A DNA stretch of 12,558 nucleotides from an uncultured Desulfobacteraceae bacterium (GCA_937982505.1 CALJLV010000143.1:1-12558), one strand, 5' to 3'. Numbered from the stretch's first letter, positions 6,280 to 12,558 are shown. The notes: a model not told the origin generated them from the sequence alone. Numbers and translations are program-made.

Positions 6280-7902
6280 CTACACCGTATAGAGGACCAC
6301 CAGGCAGCGCGTGGGCGCGCTGGACAGGCTGGTGAGCTTGTGCGGGATGTCCGAATTGAAGTGGATCGATTCGCCCGGTTTCAGGACATGGGTCTTGCCG
6401 CCCAGGCTGAGCCGCAGGTCCCCTTCCCAGACGAAGATGAATTCTTCGCCCTCGTGTTTGTAGGCCACGGGCTTGTGCTCGCTCTGGGGTTCGATGGAGA
6501 CCATGAAGGCGCGCAGGTGGTCGTTGGGGCCGCCGTCGGTGAGGGTCTGGTACGAGTAGTGGCGGGTGCGCTGGGCGTAGGCCCGGGCGCGCAGGTCCCG
6601 CAGTTCGGCCTGCTCGGTTTTTTTCAGAAAGGTGCCCGGATCGATGCTCAGGGCCCCGGCCAGGCGCACCAGGAAGCTCACCGGCGGCGTGCTGCGGCCG
6701 GATTCCACCGCCGCGATGTACTCCGGGGTCTGGCCGGTGCGTTGGGCCAGATCCTCCAGCGACCAGTTCCGGGCCTGGCGAAACTGCCGCATCCGGTCGC
6801 CGAAAGGGCTGGCCGCTGGCGCGGCCGGGGCGCAGCGTTCGTCGGCCAGGGCGCGCAGGAGGGCCTTCTGGGCCCGCTCGATGAAAAGCGGCAGGAAGGC
6901 GCCGGCGTCGGCCACGATACCCATGTCGGCGATCTGGAAGATGGGGGCCTCGGGGTCGCGATTGACGGCCACGATGGTGCCGGCGTCCACGATTCCGGAA
7001 GTGTACTGGATGGCCCCGGAGGTGCCCACCGAAACCAGGAGGCGGGGCCGTACCGTTTTTCCAGTCTGGCCGATGAGCCGATCCTCGTCCACCCAGTGGT
7101 TCATCACCGGCGGGCGGGTGGCCCCCACCTGGCCCCCGAGCGCCGCGGCCAGTTGGCGCACCCGGGCGAAGCCGGCCAGATCCCCCACGCCGGCCCCGCC
7201 CACCACCACGGTCTCGGCGCTGGCCAGGTCCTTTTCCGGCCGCGGCGCTTGGTTGCGCGAAACCAGGCGGGGCAGGGGCAGGTCCGGGGGCAGGGCCGCG
7301 GCCAGGGTGTCGATGCGGCCCGGATCACCGGAAATTTCGGACAGTGAAAAGCCGTGGGGCTGGACCGTGGCCAGTCCGCGGCGCTGGTCCGGGGCGTAGG
7401 TGATTTCCGCCAGGATGCGCCCGCCCCAGGCCGGACAGAAGCCTACGAAGCGCTTCTCGCGGACCTGGAGGTCCACGCAGTCGGCCATCAGGCCGCAGCG
7501 GCAATGGACGCTGGTGCGGGCCGCCAGTTCGCGGCCCCAGTCGGTCATGGGCAAGAGCACCAGGCCGGGCCCTTGGCGCATCACCAGGTCGGCCAGGGCC
7601 GGGGCCTGGAGGTCGGCCCGGGGAACGACAAACCCGGGATGGTGCAGCACCCATACGTGGTCCGCGCCGTGGCGGGTGAGGTCCCGGGCCGCGGAGCGGG
7701 CCTGAAGGGCCGGGCCGCAGGCCGCCGGGTCTTCCGCCGGGCCGCCGGCAGCCTCGAAGAGGACGCCCACGGCCCGGCCGCCGGTGGCCCCGGCCAGCTC
7801 GCGGGCCTTGCCCAGGAGCTTGAGGCATCCCTTAAAAAATGCGGGGCCGCGAAGGTCGCCAACGACCCAGACATCCTTGTCCATCGGTTCGGCCATCTCC
7901 AT
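6280..7902 (-). CDS. etfA: EtfA-XRE-cupin fusion: electron transfer flavoprotein alpha subunit fused to an HTH-cupin regulator
   Basis: A 540-residue single open frame, against about 320-340 for normal EtfA. Residues 10-215 form the EtfA N-terminal domain (GRELAAR, GLMADC). Residues 230-345 form the FAD domain: VVVGGAGVG, Arg263 (equivalent to human alpha-Arg249), IGQTGKTV with Thr280, SVGTSGAIQ, and DPEAPIFQIAD. The position of human alpha-His286 appears to be Tyr300. A short Ala/Pro linker (357-366) leads to an XRE-type helix-turn-helix (about 367-426), an arginine-rich helix (430-446), and a cupin_2 domain (about 465-540; HEGEE at 483-487, LKPGESIHF at 507-515). HTH-cupin is the layout of small-molecule-responsive XRE regulators. 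AAGGAGG at 7912-7918, 9 nt upstream, supports the start. No ribosome-binding site precedes the in-frame ATG at 6792, so the regulator half has no separate start. It is the last gene of the ACAD-EtfB operon. Confidence 0.93.
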   Translation of the reverse strand: MEMAEPMDKDVWVVGDLRGPAFFKGCLKLLGKARELAGATGGRAVGVLFEAAGGPAEDPAACGPALQARSAARDLTRHGADHVWVLHHPGFVVPRADLQAPALADLVMRQGPGLVLLPMTDWGRELAARTSVHCRCGLMADCVDLQVREKRFVGFCPAWGGRILAEITYAPDQRRGLATVQPHGFSLSEISGDPGRIDTLAAALPPDLPLPRLVSRNQAPRPEKDLASAETVVVGGAGVGDLAGFARVRQLAAALGGQVGATRPPVMNHWVDEDRLIGQTGKTVRPRLLVSVGTSGAIQYTSGIVDAGTIVAVNRDPEAPIFQIADMGIVADAGAFLPLFIERAQKALLRALADERCAPAAPAASPFGDRMRQFRQARNWSLEDLAQRTGQTPEYIAAVESGRSTPPVSFLVRLAGALSIDPGTFLKKTEQAELRDLRARAYAQRTRHYSYQTLTDGGPNDHLRAFMVSIEPQSEHKPVAYKHEGEEFIFVWEGDLRLSLGGKTHVLKPGESIHFNSDIPHKLTSLSSAPTRCLVVLYTV

Positions 7903-7911
7903 TCGGTTCCC

Positions 7912-7918
7912 CCTCCTT
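7912..7918 (-). promoter_or_regulatory. Strong Shine-Dalgarno AAGGAGG for the EtfA fusion
   Basis: AAGGAGG on the reverse strand, 9 nt from ATG 7902, selects this start over the in-frame ATGs at 7896 and 7884. Two bases further upstream is a perfect 12-bp palindrome (7921-7932). Confidence 0.75.
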
Positions 7919-7920
7919 CC

Positions 7921-7932
7921 CGCCCGCGGGCG
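7921..7932. repeat. Perfect 12-bp palindrome between etfB and the etfA fusion
   Basis: CGCCCGCGGGCG reads the same on both strands and lies in the 54-bp etfB-etfA gap, immediately upstream of the ribosome-binding site. It may form a small hairpin or be an operator half-site pair, but short GC palindromes are common at this base composition. Confidence 0.35.
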
Positions 7933-7956
7933 TCGGCCGCCATCGATCCCGGCGTT

Positions 7957-8736
7957 CTAACCGATCAATCCGCCGTCCACCAGGCGCCTGACCAGTTCAT
8001 CGGCCTTGGCGGCGTCATCGCCTTCGATGAAGCGGCAGGTCTTGCGCTGCCCCACAGGGGTCAGCTGCCGGACCACGGTGGGCGATCCGGCCTGGCCGGC
8101 GGCCCCGGGGGAAAGGCCCAGGCGGTTCAGATCCCAGACGTGGGGCCCCTGACCGGCAAAGGCCGCTTCCAGGCGCCCCAGGGCCAGGTCCCCCGTCGCG
8201 GCCGCCTCGGGACGGACGGTCAGGGCCGCGGGAAAGTCCAGGTCGTAGGTTTCCAGAAACCCGTCGCAATCCCTGGTGACCCGGCAGCGGCCATCGTGCC
8301 AGACCAGGGTCTGAACGTCGGCGACCAGGGGCAGACGGAGGGCCGTGGCCGTCTGGGCCCCCACCTGGCCGGTGTCGCTGTCGGCGCTGCGGGTGCCGAA
8401 AAGGATCAGGTCCACGGGGCTCAGTTGTCCCACGGCGGCCGCCAGGACGGCCGCCGTGGCCACCGTGTCGGCCCCGGCCATGGCCGGATCGCAGAGCAGC
8501 ACGGCCCTGTCGGCCCCCAGGGCCAGGGTCTCGCGCAGCACGGGGCCGGCCGCGGGAGGCCCCATGGAAACGGTGGTCACCGTGCCGCCCAGAATCCGGC
8601 GCAGATCGAAGGCCAGGGCCAGGGCCGGGGCATCAAAGGGGTTGAGGATGCTGTTTGCCGCCGTGCGCCGTGCCGGTCCGGCCGCCGCGTCCAATACCAC
8701 CGCCTTGACGCACACGATCCAGTGACGCTCTTTCAT
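7957..8736 (-). CDS. etfB: Electron transfer flavoprotein beta subunit
   Basis: A 259-residue EtfB, the usual length. It should dimerise with the EtfA domain of the downstream fusion and carry electrons between the acyl-CoA dehydrogenase and a further acceptor. Family features seen: an N-terminal VCVKAV strand, NPFDAPAL at 32-39, LALGADRAVLL at 71-81, ADTVATA at 89-95, and a nucleotide-binding loop around RSADSDTGQVG (116-126). The ATG at 8736 overlaps the acyl-CoA dehydrogenase TGA as ATGA, so the two are translationally coupled; a G-rich AGGGGGG lies about 8 nt upstream inside the preceding gene. The frame stays open far upstream on this strand, but that extension is a Gly/Pro/Arg-rich shadow of the dehydrogenase gene. 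Whether this Etf is of the bifurcating type cannot be decided by eye. Confidence 0.93.
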   Translation of the reverse strand: MKERHWIVCVKAVVLDAAAGPARRTAANSILNPFDAPALALAFDLRRILGGTVTTVSMGPPAAGPVLRETLALGADRAVLLCDPAMAGADTVATAAVLAAAVGQLSPVDLILFGTRSADSDTGQVGAQTATALRLPLVADVQTLVWHDGRCRVTRDCDGFLETYDLDFPAALTVRPEAAATGDLALGRLEAAFAGQGPHVWDLNRLGLSPGAAGQAGSPTVVRQLTPVGQRKTCRFIEGDDAAKADELVRRLVDGGLIG

Positions 8737-9872
8737 CCCAGCACCCCCCTGGCAATGACCATCCGATGGACCTCCGATGTGCCCTCGTAGATGCGCGTGA
8801 CCCGGGCGTCGCGGTAATAGCGCTCCACGGGATAGGCCTTGGAGTAACCGTAGCCCCCGTGGATCTGGACGGCCAGGTCGGTGACCGCTGTGGCCGTCTC
8901 CGAGGCGAAGAGTTTGGCCATGGCCGCCTGGGTTCCGAAGGGCCGGCCGTCGTCCTTGAGGGCCGCGGCGCGGTAGACCATCAGGCGGGCCGCATCCACC
9001 CGGGTGGCCATGTCGGCGATCATCATCTGGATGGCCTGGTGCCTGGCCAGGGGCTGGCCGAACTGGCGCCGCTGGCGGGCATAGCGGAGCGATTCGTCCA
9101 GGGCCGCCTGGGCGATCCCCAGGGCCTGGGCCGCGATTCCCACGCGGCCGGTGTCCAGGGCCGCCAGGCCGATCTGGAGCCCCATTCCCGGCCGGCCCAG
9201 CAGGTTGAAGGCCGGCACCCGGCAGTCGCAGAGCCGGATGGAACTCACCGGATTGGCCCGCATCCCGCAAAGGTCCTCCAGATCGCCCACCGCGAAGCCG
9301 GGGGTTTCGCGCTCGGCCACCACCACGCTGATGTCTTCCTTGCCCCCCGTGGTTCCCGTGCGCACAAAGAGCAGGCAGACATCGGCCACCGCGCCGTTGG
9401 TGACAAAGACCTTGTTGGCGTTGACCCGATACCCGTCGCCGTCGGCCACCGCCGTGGCCTCGATGCCGGCGGCGTCCGAGCCGGCGTTGGGCTCGGTGAG
9501 GCAGAAAGCCCCGATCCTCTCGCCCCGGGCCAGGGGCGGGACCCAGCGCCGTTTCTGGGCCTCGCTGCCGAAGGTCAGCAGGGGGTAGAGGGCCACGCTG
9601 TTGTGCACCGCGATGCACAGCCCGATGCCGGCGCTGGCCCGGGAAAGCTCCTCGACGATGAGGGCGTAGCTGAGGCTGTCCATCCCGGCCCCGTCCAGCT
9701 CCCGGGGGGTCTGGATCCCGAAGTAGCCCAGCCGGGCCATCTTTTCCACCACCTCCCAGGGAAAGCGGGCCTCCTGGTCGATGGCGGCGGCGATGGGCCG
9801 GATTTCCCGGTCGGCAAAGGACCGCACCGTGCGTCGCAGGACGATGTGCTTGTCGGTCAGTTCGATCTTCAT
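8733..9872 (-). CDS. Acyl-CoA dehydrogenase
   Basis: A 379-residue FAD-dependent acyl-CoA dehydrogenase of typical length, forming a C2-C3 double bond in an acyl-CoA and passing electrons to Etf. Seen: a FADREI-type N-terminal helix, CLTEPNAGSDA (124-134, substrate/FAD loop), KVFVTNG (154-160, FAD), LDTGRVGIAAQALG (239-252), RQFGQPLARHQAIQ (269-282), QIHGGYGYSKAYPVER (336-351), and IYEGTSEV (361-368) with the presumed catalytic base Glu363, placed as in short/medium-chain enzymes. The frame extends 36 codons upstream, but that part is low-complexity Arg/Pro; homology begins at MKIELTD. A GGAG sits rather close (3 nt) to this ATG. First gene of the reverse operon with etfB and the etfA fusion. 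Chain length or aromatic/branched substrate specificity cannot be assigned. Confidence 0.94.
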   Translation of the reverse strand: MKIELTDKHIVLRRTVRSFADREIRPIAAAIDQEARFPWEVVEKMARLGYFGIQTPRELDGAGMDSLSYALIVEELSRASAGIGLCIAVHNSVALYPLLTFGSEAQKRRWVPPLARGERIGAFCLTEPNAGSDAAGIEATAVADGDGYRVNANKVFVTNGAVADVCLLFVRTGTTGGKEDISVVVAERETPGFAVGDLEDLCGMRANPVSSIRLCDCRVPAFNLLGRPGMGLQIGLAALDTGRVGIAAQALGIAQAALDESLRYARQRRQFGQPLARHQAIQMMIADMATRVDAARLMVYRAAALKDDGRPFGTQAAMAKLFASETATAVTDLAVQIHGGYGYSKAYPVERYYRDARVTRIYEGTSEVHRMVIARGVLG

Positions 9873-9924
9873 GGGCTCCGTTTCAGGTGTCGGGTCCGGC
9901 CGGTCGGCGCGGGATTTTCTGGCG

Positions 9925-9941
9925 CGTGCTCTCTTAGCACG
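9925..9941. promoter_or_regulatory. Inverted repeat CGTGCT-N5-AGCACG, candidate operator
   Basis: A perfect 6-bp dyad with a 5-bp AT-richer centre, about 55-70 bp upstream of the acyl-CoA dehydrogenase start. The size and placement fit an operator for an HTH regulator such as the XRE half of the EtfA fusion. It overlaps by two bases the longer inverted repeat at 9940-9989. Confidence 0.4.
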
Positions 9942-9989
9942 GGTCGGGTCTGGAAAACAGTCTTTTACGCCTGGGCCCAACCCGACCCG
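9940..9989. repeat. 10-bp perfect inverted repeat with 30-nt spacer
   Basis: CGGGTCGGGT at 9940-9949 is perfectly complementary to ACCCGACCCG at 9980-9989. It lies in the divergent promoter region, 68 to 117 bp upstream of the acyl-CoA dehydrogenase start. It could form a long-range stem in the reverse transcript's leader or be a pair of protein-binding sites. Confidence 0.5.
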
Positions 9990-10024
9990 GGAGGGGCTGG
10001 CCCGGAGGCTCGGGGGGGCCTCTT

Positions 10025-10051
10025 TTGCTCTTCCCGGTTAAGTGCTATAGC
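10025..10051 (+). promoter_or_regulatory. Possible extended -10 promoter for the exported-protein gene
   Basis: TGCTATAGC at 10043-10051 resembles an extended -10 (TGn plus a TATAxx hexamer). A weak -35-like TTGCTC lies at 10025-10030 with a short 15-nt spacer. This is the most promoter-like stretch in the 271-bp divergent gap on the forward strand; no comparably convincing sigma-70 site was seen for the reverse operon. Confidence 0.3.
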
Positions 10052-10070
10052 GTTGCCCTGAGCGATTTCA

Positions 10071-10088
10071 GGCGCGCATTGGCGCGCC
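10071..10088 (+). repeat. 7-bp stem, 4-nt loop hairpin in leader
   Basis: GGCGCGC (10071-10077), loop ATTG, GCGCGCC (10082-10088). It is the first of two consecutive hairpins in the untranslated leader of the gene at 10144. No T-run follows. Confidence 0.5.
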
Positions 10089-10096
10089 GATCTTCA

Positions 10097-10122
10097 CGGG
10101 CCGCCCCAGGAGGGGCGGCCCG
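10097..10122 (+). repeat. Perfect 11-bp stem, 4-nt loop hairpin in leader
   Basis: CGGGCCGCCCC (10097-10107), loop AGGA, GGGGCGGCCCG (10112-10122). It is very stable and ends 8 nt before the GGAG ribosome-binding site of the gene at 10144. There is no U-tract on either strand, so it is not a standard intrinsic terminator; a leader structure affecting stability or initiation is more likely. Confidence 0.6.
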
Positions 10123-10143
10123 AAGCGGACGGAGACCCTGGCA

Positions 10144-11940
10144 ATGGCGGCCCCACACAGATTCCGGCGAGGATGGCGAGCGACGGCCCTGGCGGTCCTC
10201 TGCGGGTTGACGGCAATGCTTTTCCCGCCCCCGCCGGCGGTCCGGGCGGACCACGACCTGAAACAGCTCCAGGTCCTGCAGTGCCTCAACCAGATCGCGG
10301 TGTCGCTGACCCATATCATGAACTACAACGACAAGGTGGTGCTGGACCAGGAGTACAACAACATCATCCACAACCTCAACCTGAGCAAGATCCCGGACGC
10401 CGACATCATCGCCCTGCTCCAGGAGCTGATGGACCTGCTCACCAGTTCCAAGATCCAGGCCCACGAACGCGCCTATCTCATGCGCACCTACGACCAGAAC
10501 ATCCAGGCGGAACTCAAGAAGCGGCTGCGGTCTCGCATTTTCGACACCGATATCGTCCTGAATCCCTACGCCACCGTTCTGGAGGCGGTGCTCAACGTGG
10601 GGTCTTTCTTTTTCCACTACCGTTCCCAGATCGATCAGTACCGGAGAGAACAGGCCGAAAAGGGCTGGCAGATCGAAGCCAGGACCCTGGAAGGGTTGAA
10701 CCACTTCTACAAGAAACTGCTCAAGTCTTCCTGGGATCTCATGCGTCGCTACGGCTTTCCCGACCAGTGGCGTCTGGATGAGAAGCAGCTGAGCCACTAC
10801 ACGGCCATTCTGAAGGAGCGCGACCCCGCCCTGCGCCATCGCAAACTGGAACGGATCGAATCCGGATTCCAGAAATTTCCGCCCTACTGGTACTACCGCG
10901 GCCAGACCGCCATGGAGATCGGCCAGCGAAACGAGGCCCTGCGCTGCTTCGACCAATTCCAGCGGATTCACCAGGAGATCTTTCGCAAGGATCCCTACGC
11001 GGCCTCCACGGCCATGTGCAAGACCATGCTGGCGACCGATACGGCCTCCGCCGATGCGGTTCGCCGGGATCTTGAGCGGCTTGTGGACAATTCGGAGGAC
11101 GCCGACTGGGGCAACATCCTCTTCGCGGCCCTTCAGTACGCCCGCCTGGGAGACGCGGACACGGCGGGCAGGCTGATTCTGCGCAACCTGGACAACGGTT
11201 ACAGCGCCTTTATCGAATCGCCGGACATGATCCGGGCCGTCGGGCCGGCGCTGCTGCTCAACGCCCGGGACGATGTGCGCGACCGCATCCTGGATGAAAT
11301 CCTCCGGCAGGACAAGATCAAGAACTACGATCTGCTGTGGCTCTACAAGGAGATCCGCAACCGGGACATCCTCAGGAAGATCGCGCCCGAATTCCAGCAG
11401 GTCCTGCTCCTGGCCCAGCAGCGGTCGGCCCTCAATCCCCTGAACCTCTTCAAGGACGACCACCTGGTCCTCTTCCTGCCCACCCGGTGGGTGGCGGAAA
11501 ATCTGGACGTGAGCCTGCGCGTTGTGGGCGAGACGGGCGAGCAGGTCTTTCATCCCGCCGAGATGACGGTGATCCCCCTCCACCCGGAAATGACGCTGGT
11601 GAGGTTCGAGGACGTTCTTTCCATCCCGGCGATGGTCAGAAAGAAGCGTTTCGTGGAGGTCTGCGTCACCCTGGCGCAGGCCAGGCCGCTCCTGGATGGA
11701 ACCGATCCGGACGTCTGCCGGATCGAACTGTTCTTTACCTCCGAAATCCTGCCGCCCGAGGCCCGCCTGGCCAAAATCGAACGCCATGCCGGCGGGGCTG
11801 CATTTCTTCTTCAGGAGGGGGGGCAGACGGACGGGAAAAATGCTCCGTCCGCCGACGCGGCCCTCTGGTTCGCCAAGGAACAGCTCGTCGTCAACGGCGA
11901 GATCTTCGGCTGGACCGACGCGGGGATCGTCTTCGATTGA
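10144..11940 (+). CDS. Large exported protein of unknown function, TPR-like segment
   Basis: A 598-residue protein that I do not recognise as a named family. Residues 1-35 look like a Sec signal peptide: basic RFRRGWR, a hydrophobic stretch ATALAVLCGLTAMLF, a proline run, and cleavage expected after AVRA35. There is no lipobox at the single Cys20, so it is probably periplasmic or secreted rather than a lipoprotein. The mature part is mostly helical. A TPR-like repeat is visible at about 246-280 (YYRGQTAMEIG...EALRCFDQF), with a possible second near 322-350. The last 170 residues appear strand-rich and include DDHLVLFLPTRWV (438-450). GGAG at 10131-10134 supports the start. It is divergent from the acyl-CoA dehydrogenase operon and converges with the next gene (18 bp between stops, no terminator seen). 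Confidence 0.8.
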   Translation: MAAPHRFRRGWRATALAVLCGLTAMLFPPPPAVRADHDLKQLQVLQCLNQIAVSLTHIMNYNDKVVLDQEYNNIIHNLNLSKIPDADIIALLQELMDLLTSSKIQAHERAYLMRTYDQNIQAELKKRLRSRIFDTDIVLNPYATVLEAVLNVGSFFFHYRSQIDQYRREQAEKGWQIEARTLEGLNHFYKKLLKSSWDLMRRYGFPDQWRLDEKQLSHYTAILKERDPALRHRKLERIESGFQKFPPYWYYRGQTAMEIGQRNEALRCFDQFQRIHQEIFRKDPYAASTAMCKTMLATDTASADAVRRDLERLVDNSEDADWGNILFAALQYARLGDADTAGRLILRNLDNGYSAFIESPDMIRAVGPALLLNARDDVRDRILDEILRQDKIKNYDLLWLYKEIRNRDILRKIAPEFQQVLLLAQQRSALNPLNLFKDDHLVLFLPTRWVAENLDVSLRVVGETGEQVFHPAEMTVIPLHPEMTLVRFEDVLSIPAMVRKKRFVEVCVTLAQARPLLDGTDPDVCRIELFFTSEILPPEARLAKIERHAGGAAFLLQEGGQTDGKNAPSADAALWFAKEQLVVNGEIFGWTDAGIVFD

Positions 11941-11958
11941 GCCCTGACGGGAGGCGTC

Positions 11959-12514
11959 TCAGCCCGGATCGTGCTGGTGGATGAGGTCGTGGAGCCGGCG
12001 GGCGCGCAGGCAGAAGGTTTCCAGCTTGGCGTCGATGAGCTGCGGAAAGGGGGCGCCGTCGCTTTCGATGGCCAGAAAGGGGAGGTCGTCGATTTCGCCC
12101 AGTCGCGCGTACCGGGCCGGATCCGCGGCGGCGGCCAGCTTCCCCGGGCGGGTCATGGCTTCGGTGAGCAGGGCTTCCGAGAGCCGATTGGGCATGCACC
12201 CGAAAGGACCGATGGCGATGACGCCGCAGACCTGGTCGACGATTTCCGCCAGGGCGCTGCCCACGGTGAGGACGGCCTCGCCGGTCAGATGGGCGGAAAT
12301 GTAAGGTGCGGCATGGGCAACGATGTGCGCGATGTCCACCATGGGCGCCGGGGGGAGTGCATCGCCGCGCATGGAGGCTTTGAGGCGCTGTTCGTCGCGG
12401 CGCATCACCTGGTGGCGCAGCCTCAGGCGCAGGCGGGCCAGGGGGCCGAGACGGTAGGGGTCGAGGCGCTCCTGCACCAGGAAGCTGGTGTAGTGGATCC
12501 ATTCGGCCACCGGC
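11959..12514 (-). CDS. CoA-substrate enzyme activase/dehydratase-activase-related protein, C-terminal part (truncated)
   Basis: About 184 residues of the C-terminus of a larger protein whose 5' end lies beyond the contig. The segment GEAVLTVGSALAEI...AIGPFGCMPNRLSEALL...PFLAIESDGAPFPQLIDAKLETFCLRA resembles the C-terminal (COG3581/DUF2229-like) part of large BadF/HgdC-type activase proteins of the 2-hydroxyacyl-CoA dehydratase and benzoyl-CoA reductase families, including the conserved GCMP cysteine. Full members are often around 1000 residues or more, so most of this gene is missing. The frame seems to start with residues MCSSDL, but these are encoded by Illumina adapter (reverse complement of AGATCGGAAGAGCACAC) and are not part of the protein; real sequence begins at PVAEW. 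It converges with the exported-protein gene. Confidence 0.75.
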
Positions 12515-12558
12515 AGATCGGAAGAGCACACGTCTGAACTCCAGTCACGTCAGTCAAT
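12515..12558 (+). other. Illumina Read 2/i7 index adapter (sequencing artefact)
   Basis: Begins with AGATCGGAAGAGCACACGTC and continues as the standard TruSeq Read 2 adapter to 12548. It is followed by GTCAGTCA, which looks like an 8-nt i7 index, then AT, the first two bases of the constant ATCTCG segment. Not genomic: read-through of a short insert. It produces a false start codon for the truncated gene on the reverse strand. Confidence 0.98.

Noticed and set aside
6301..8790. Long forward-strand frames opposite the Etf genes (5953-7347, 7354-8790)
   Set aside because: They are antisense or out-of-phase shadows of the EtfA fusion, EtfB and the deaminase, low-complexity and without motifs.
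8737..9618. Upstream extension of the EtfB frame (open to 9618)
   Set aside because: The extension overlaps the acyl-CoA dehydrogenase gene and is low-complexity. EtfB homology begins exactly at the ATG at 8736, which overlaps the upstream stop as ATGA.
9873..9980. 36-residue N-terminal extension of the acyl-CoA dehydrogenase
   Set aside because: It is an Arg/Pro-rich segment with no family similarity. Typical acyl-CoA dehydrogenase sequence starts at ATG 9872, giving the standard length of 379.
10097..10122. The 11-bp hairpin as an intrinsic terminator
   Set aside because: No run of T follows it on either strand, and it lies in a divergent intergenic region rather than after a gene.
46..12514. 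CRISPR arrays, tRNA/rRNA genes, insertion sequences or phage genes
   Set aside because: No regularly spaced repeats, recognisable tRNA/rRNA sequence, transposase or integrase motif was seen on either strand.

Overview
The window looks like one metagenomic or draft-genome contig from a GC-rich anaerobic bacterium, most plausibly a Desulfobacterota (deltaproteobacterial) sulfate reducer or syntroph. That placement is inferred from gene content: an AOR-family tungsto/molybdo-enzyme with a polyferredoxin, tandem Fe-type alcohol dehydrogenases, an acyl-CoA dehydrogenase with its own Etf, and a 2-hydroxyacyl-CoA dehydratase-activase relative. No 16S or other phylogenetic marker is present. Both ends are untrimmed Illumina adapter (1-45 and 12515-12558), so only about 46-12514 is biological and the terminal genes are cut by the assembly.

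Layout. (i) 239-6263, forward, closely spaced: SCP2-like small protein; a Fe-ADH homologue that has lost most of its metal ligands; an intact Fe-ADH; an AOR-family oxidoreductase; a ferredoxin with four [4Fe-4S] motifs; then, after a 67-bp gap, a guanine deaminase-type nucleoside deaminase. (ii) 9872-6280, reverse: acyl-CoA dehydrogenase, EtfB (4-bp ATGA overlap), and an EtfA that continues in frame into an XRE helix-turn-helix and a cupin domain. (iii) 9873-10143: a 271-bp divergent regulatory region with several perfect inverted repeats. (iv) 10144-11940, forward: a large exported protein of unknown function. (v) 11959-12514, reverse: the C-terminal part of a CoA-dehydratase activase-type protein, truncated by the contig end.

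How the genes may work together (inference). The Fe-ADH, AOR and polyferredoxin could form an alcohol-aldehyde-acid module exchanging electrons with NAD(H) and ferredoxin. The convergent operon would oxidise (or reduce) an acyl-CoA through a dedicated Etf. The standout is the EtfA-XRE-cupin fusion (540 aa): a flavoprotein electron carrier covalently joined to a complete small-molecule-responsive transcription factor architecture. It suggests direct coupling of Etf redox or assembly state to DNA binding, perhaps on the inverted repeats in front of its own operon. The second notable item is the probable Fe-ADH pseudoenzyme directly upstream of its active-looking paralogue.
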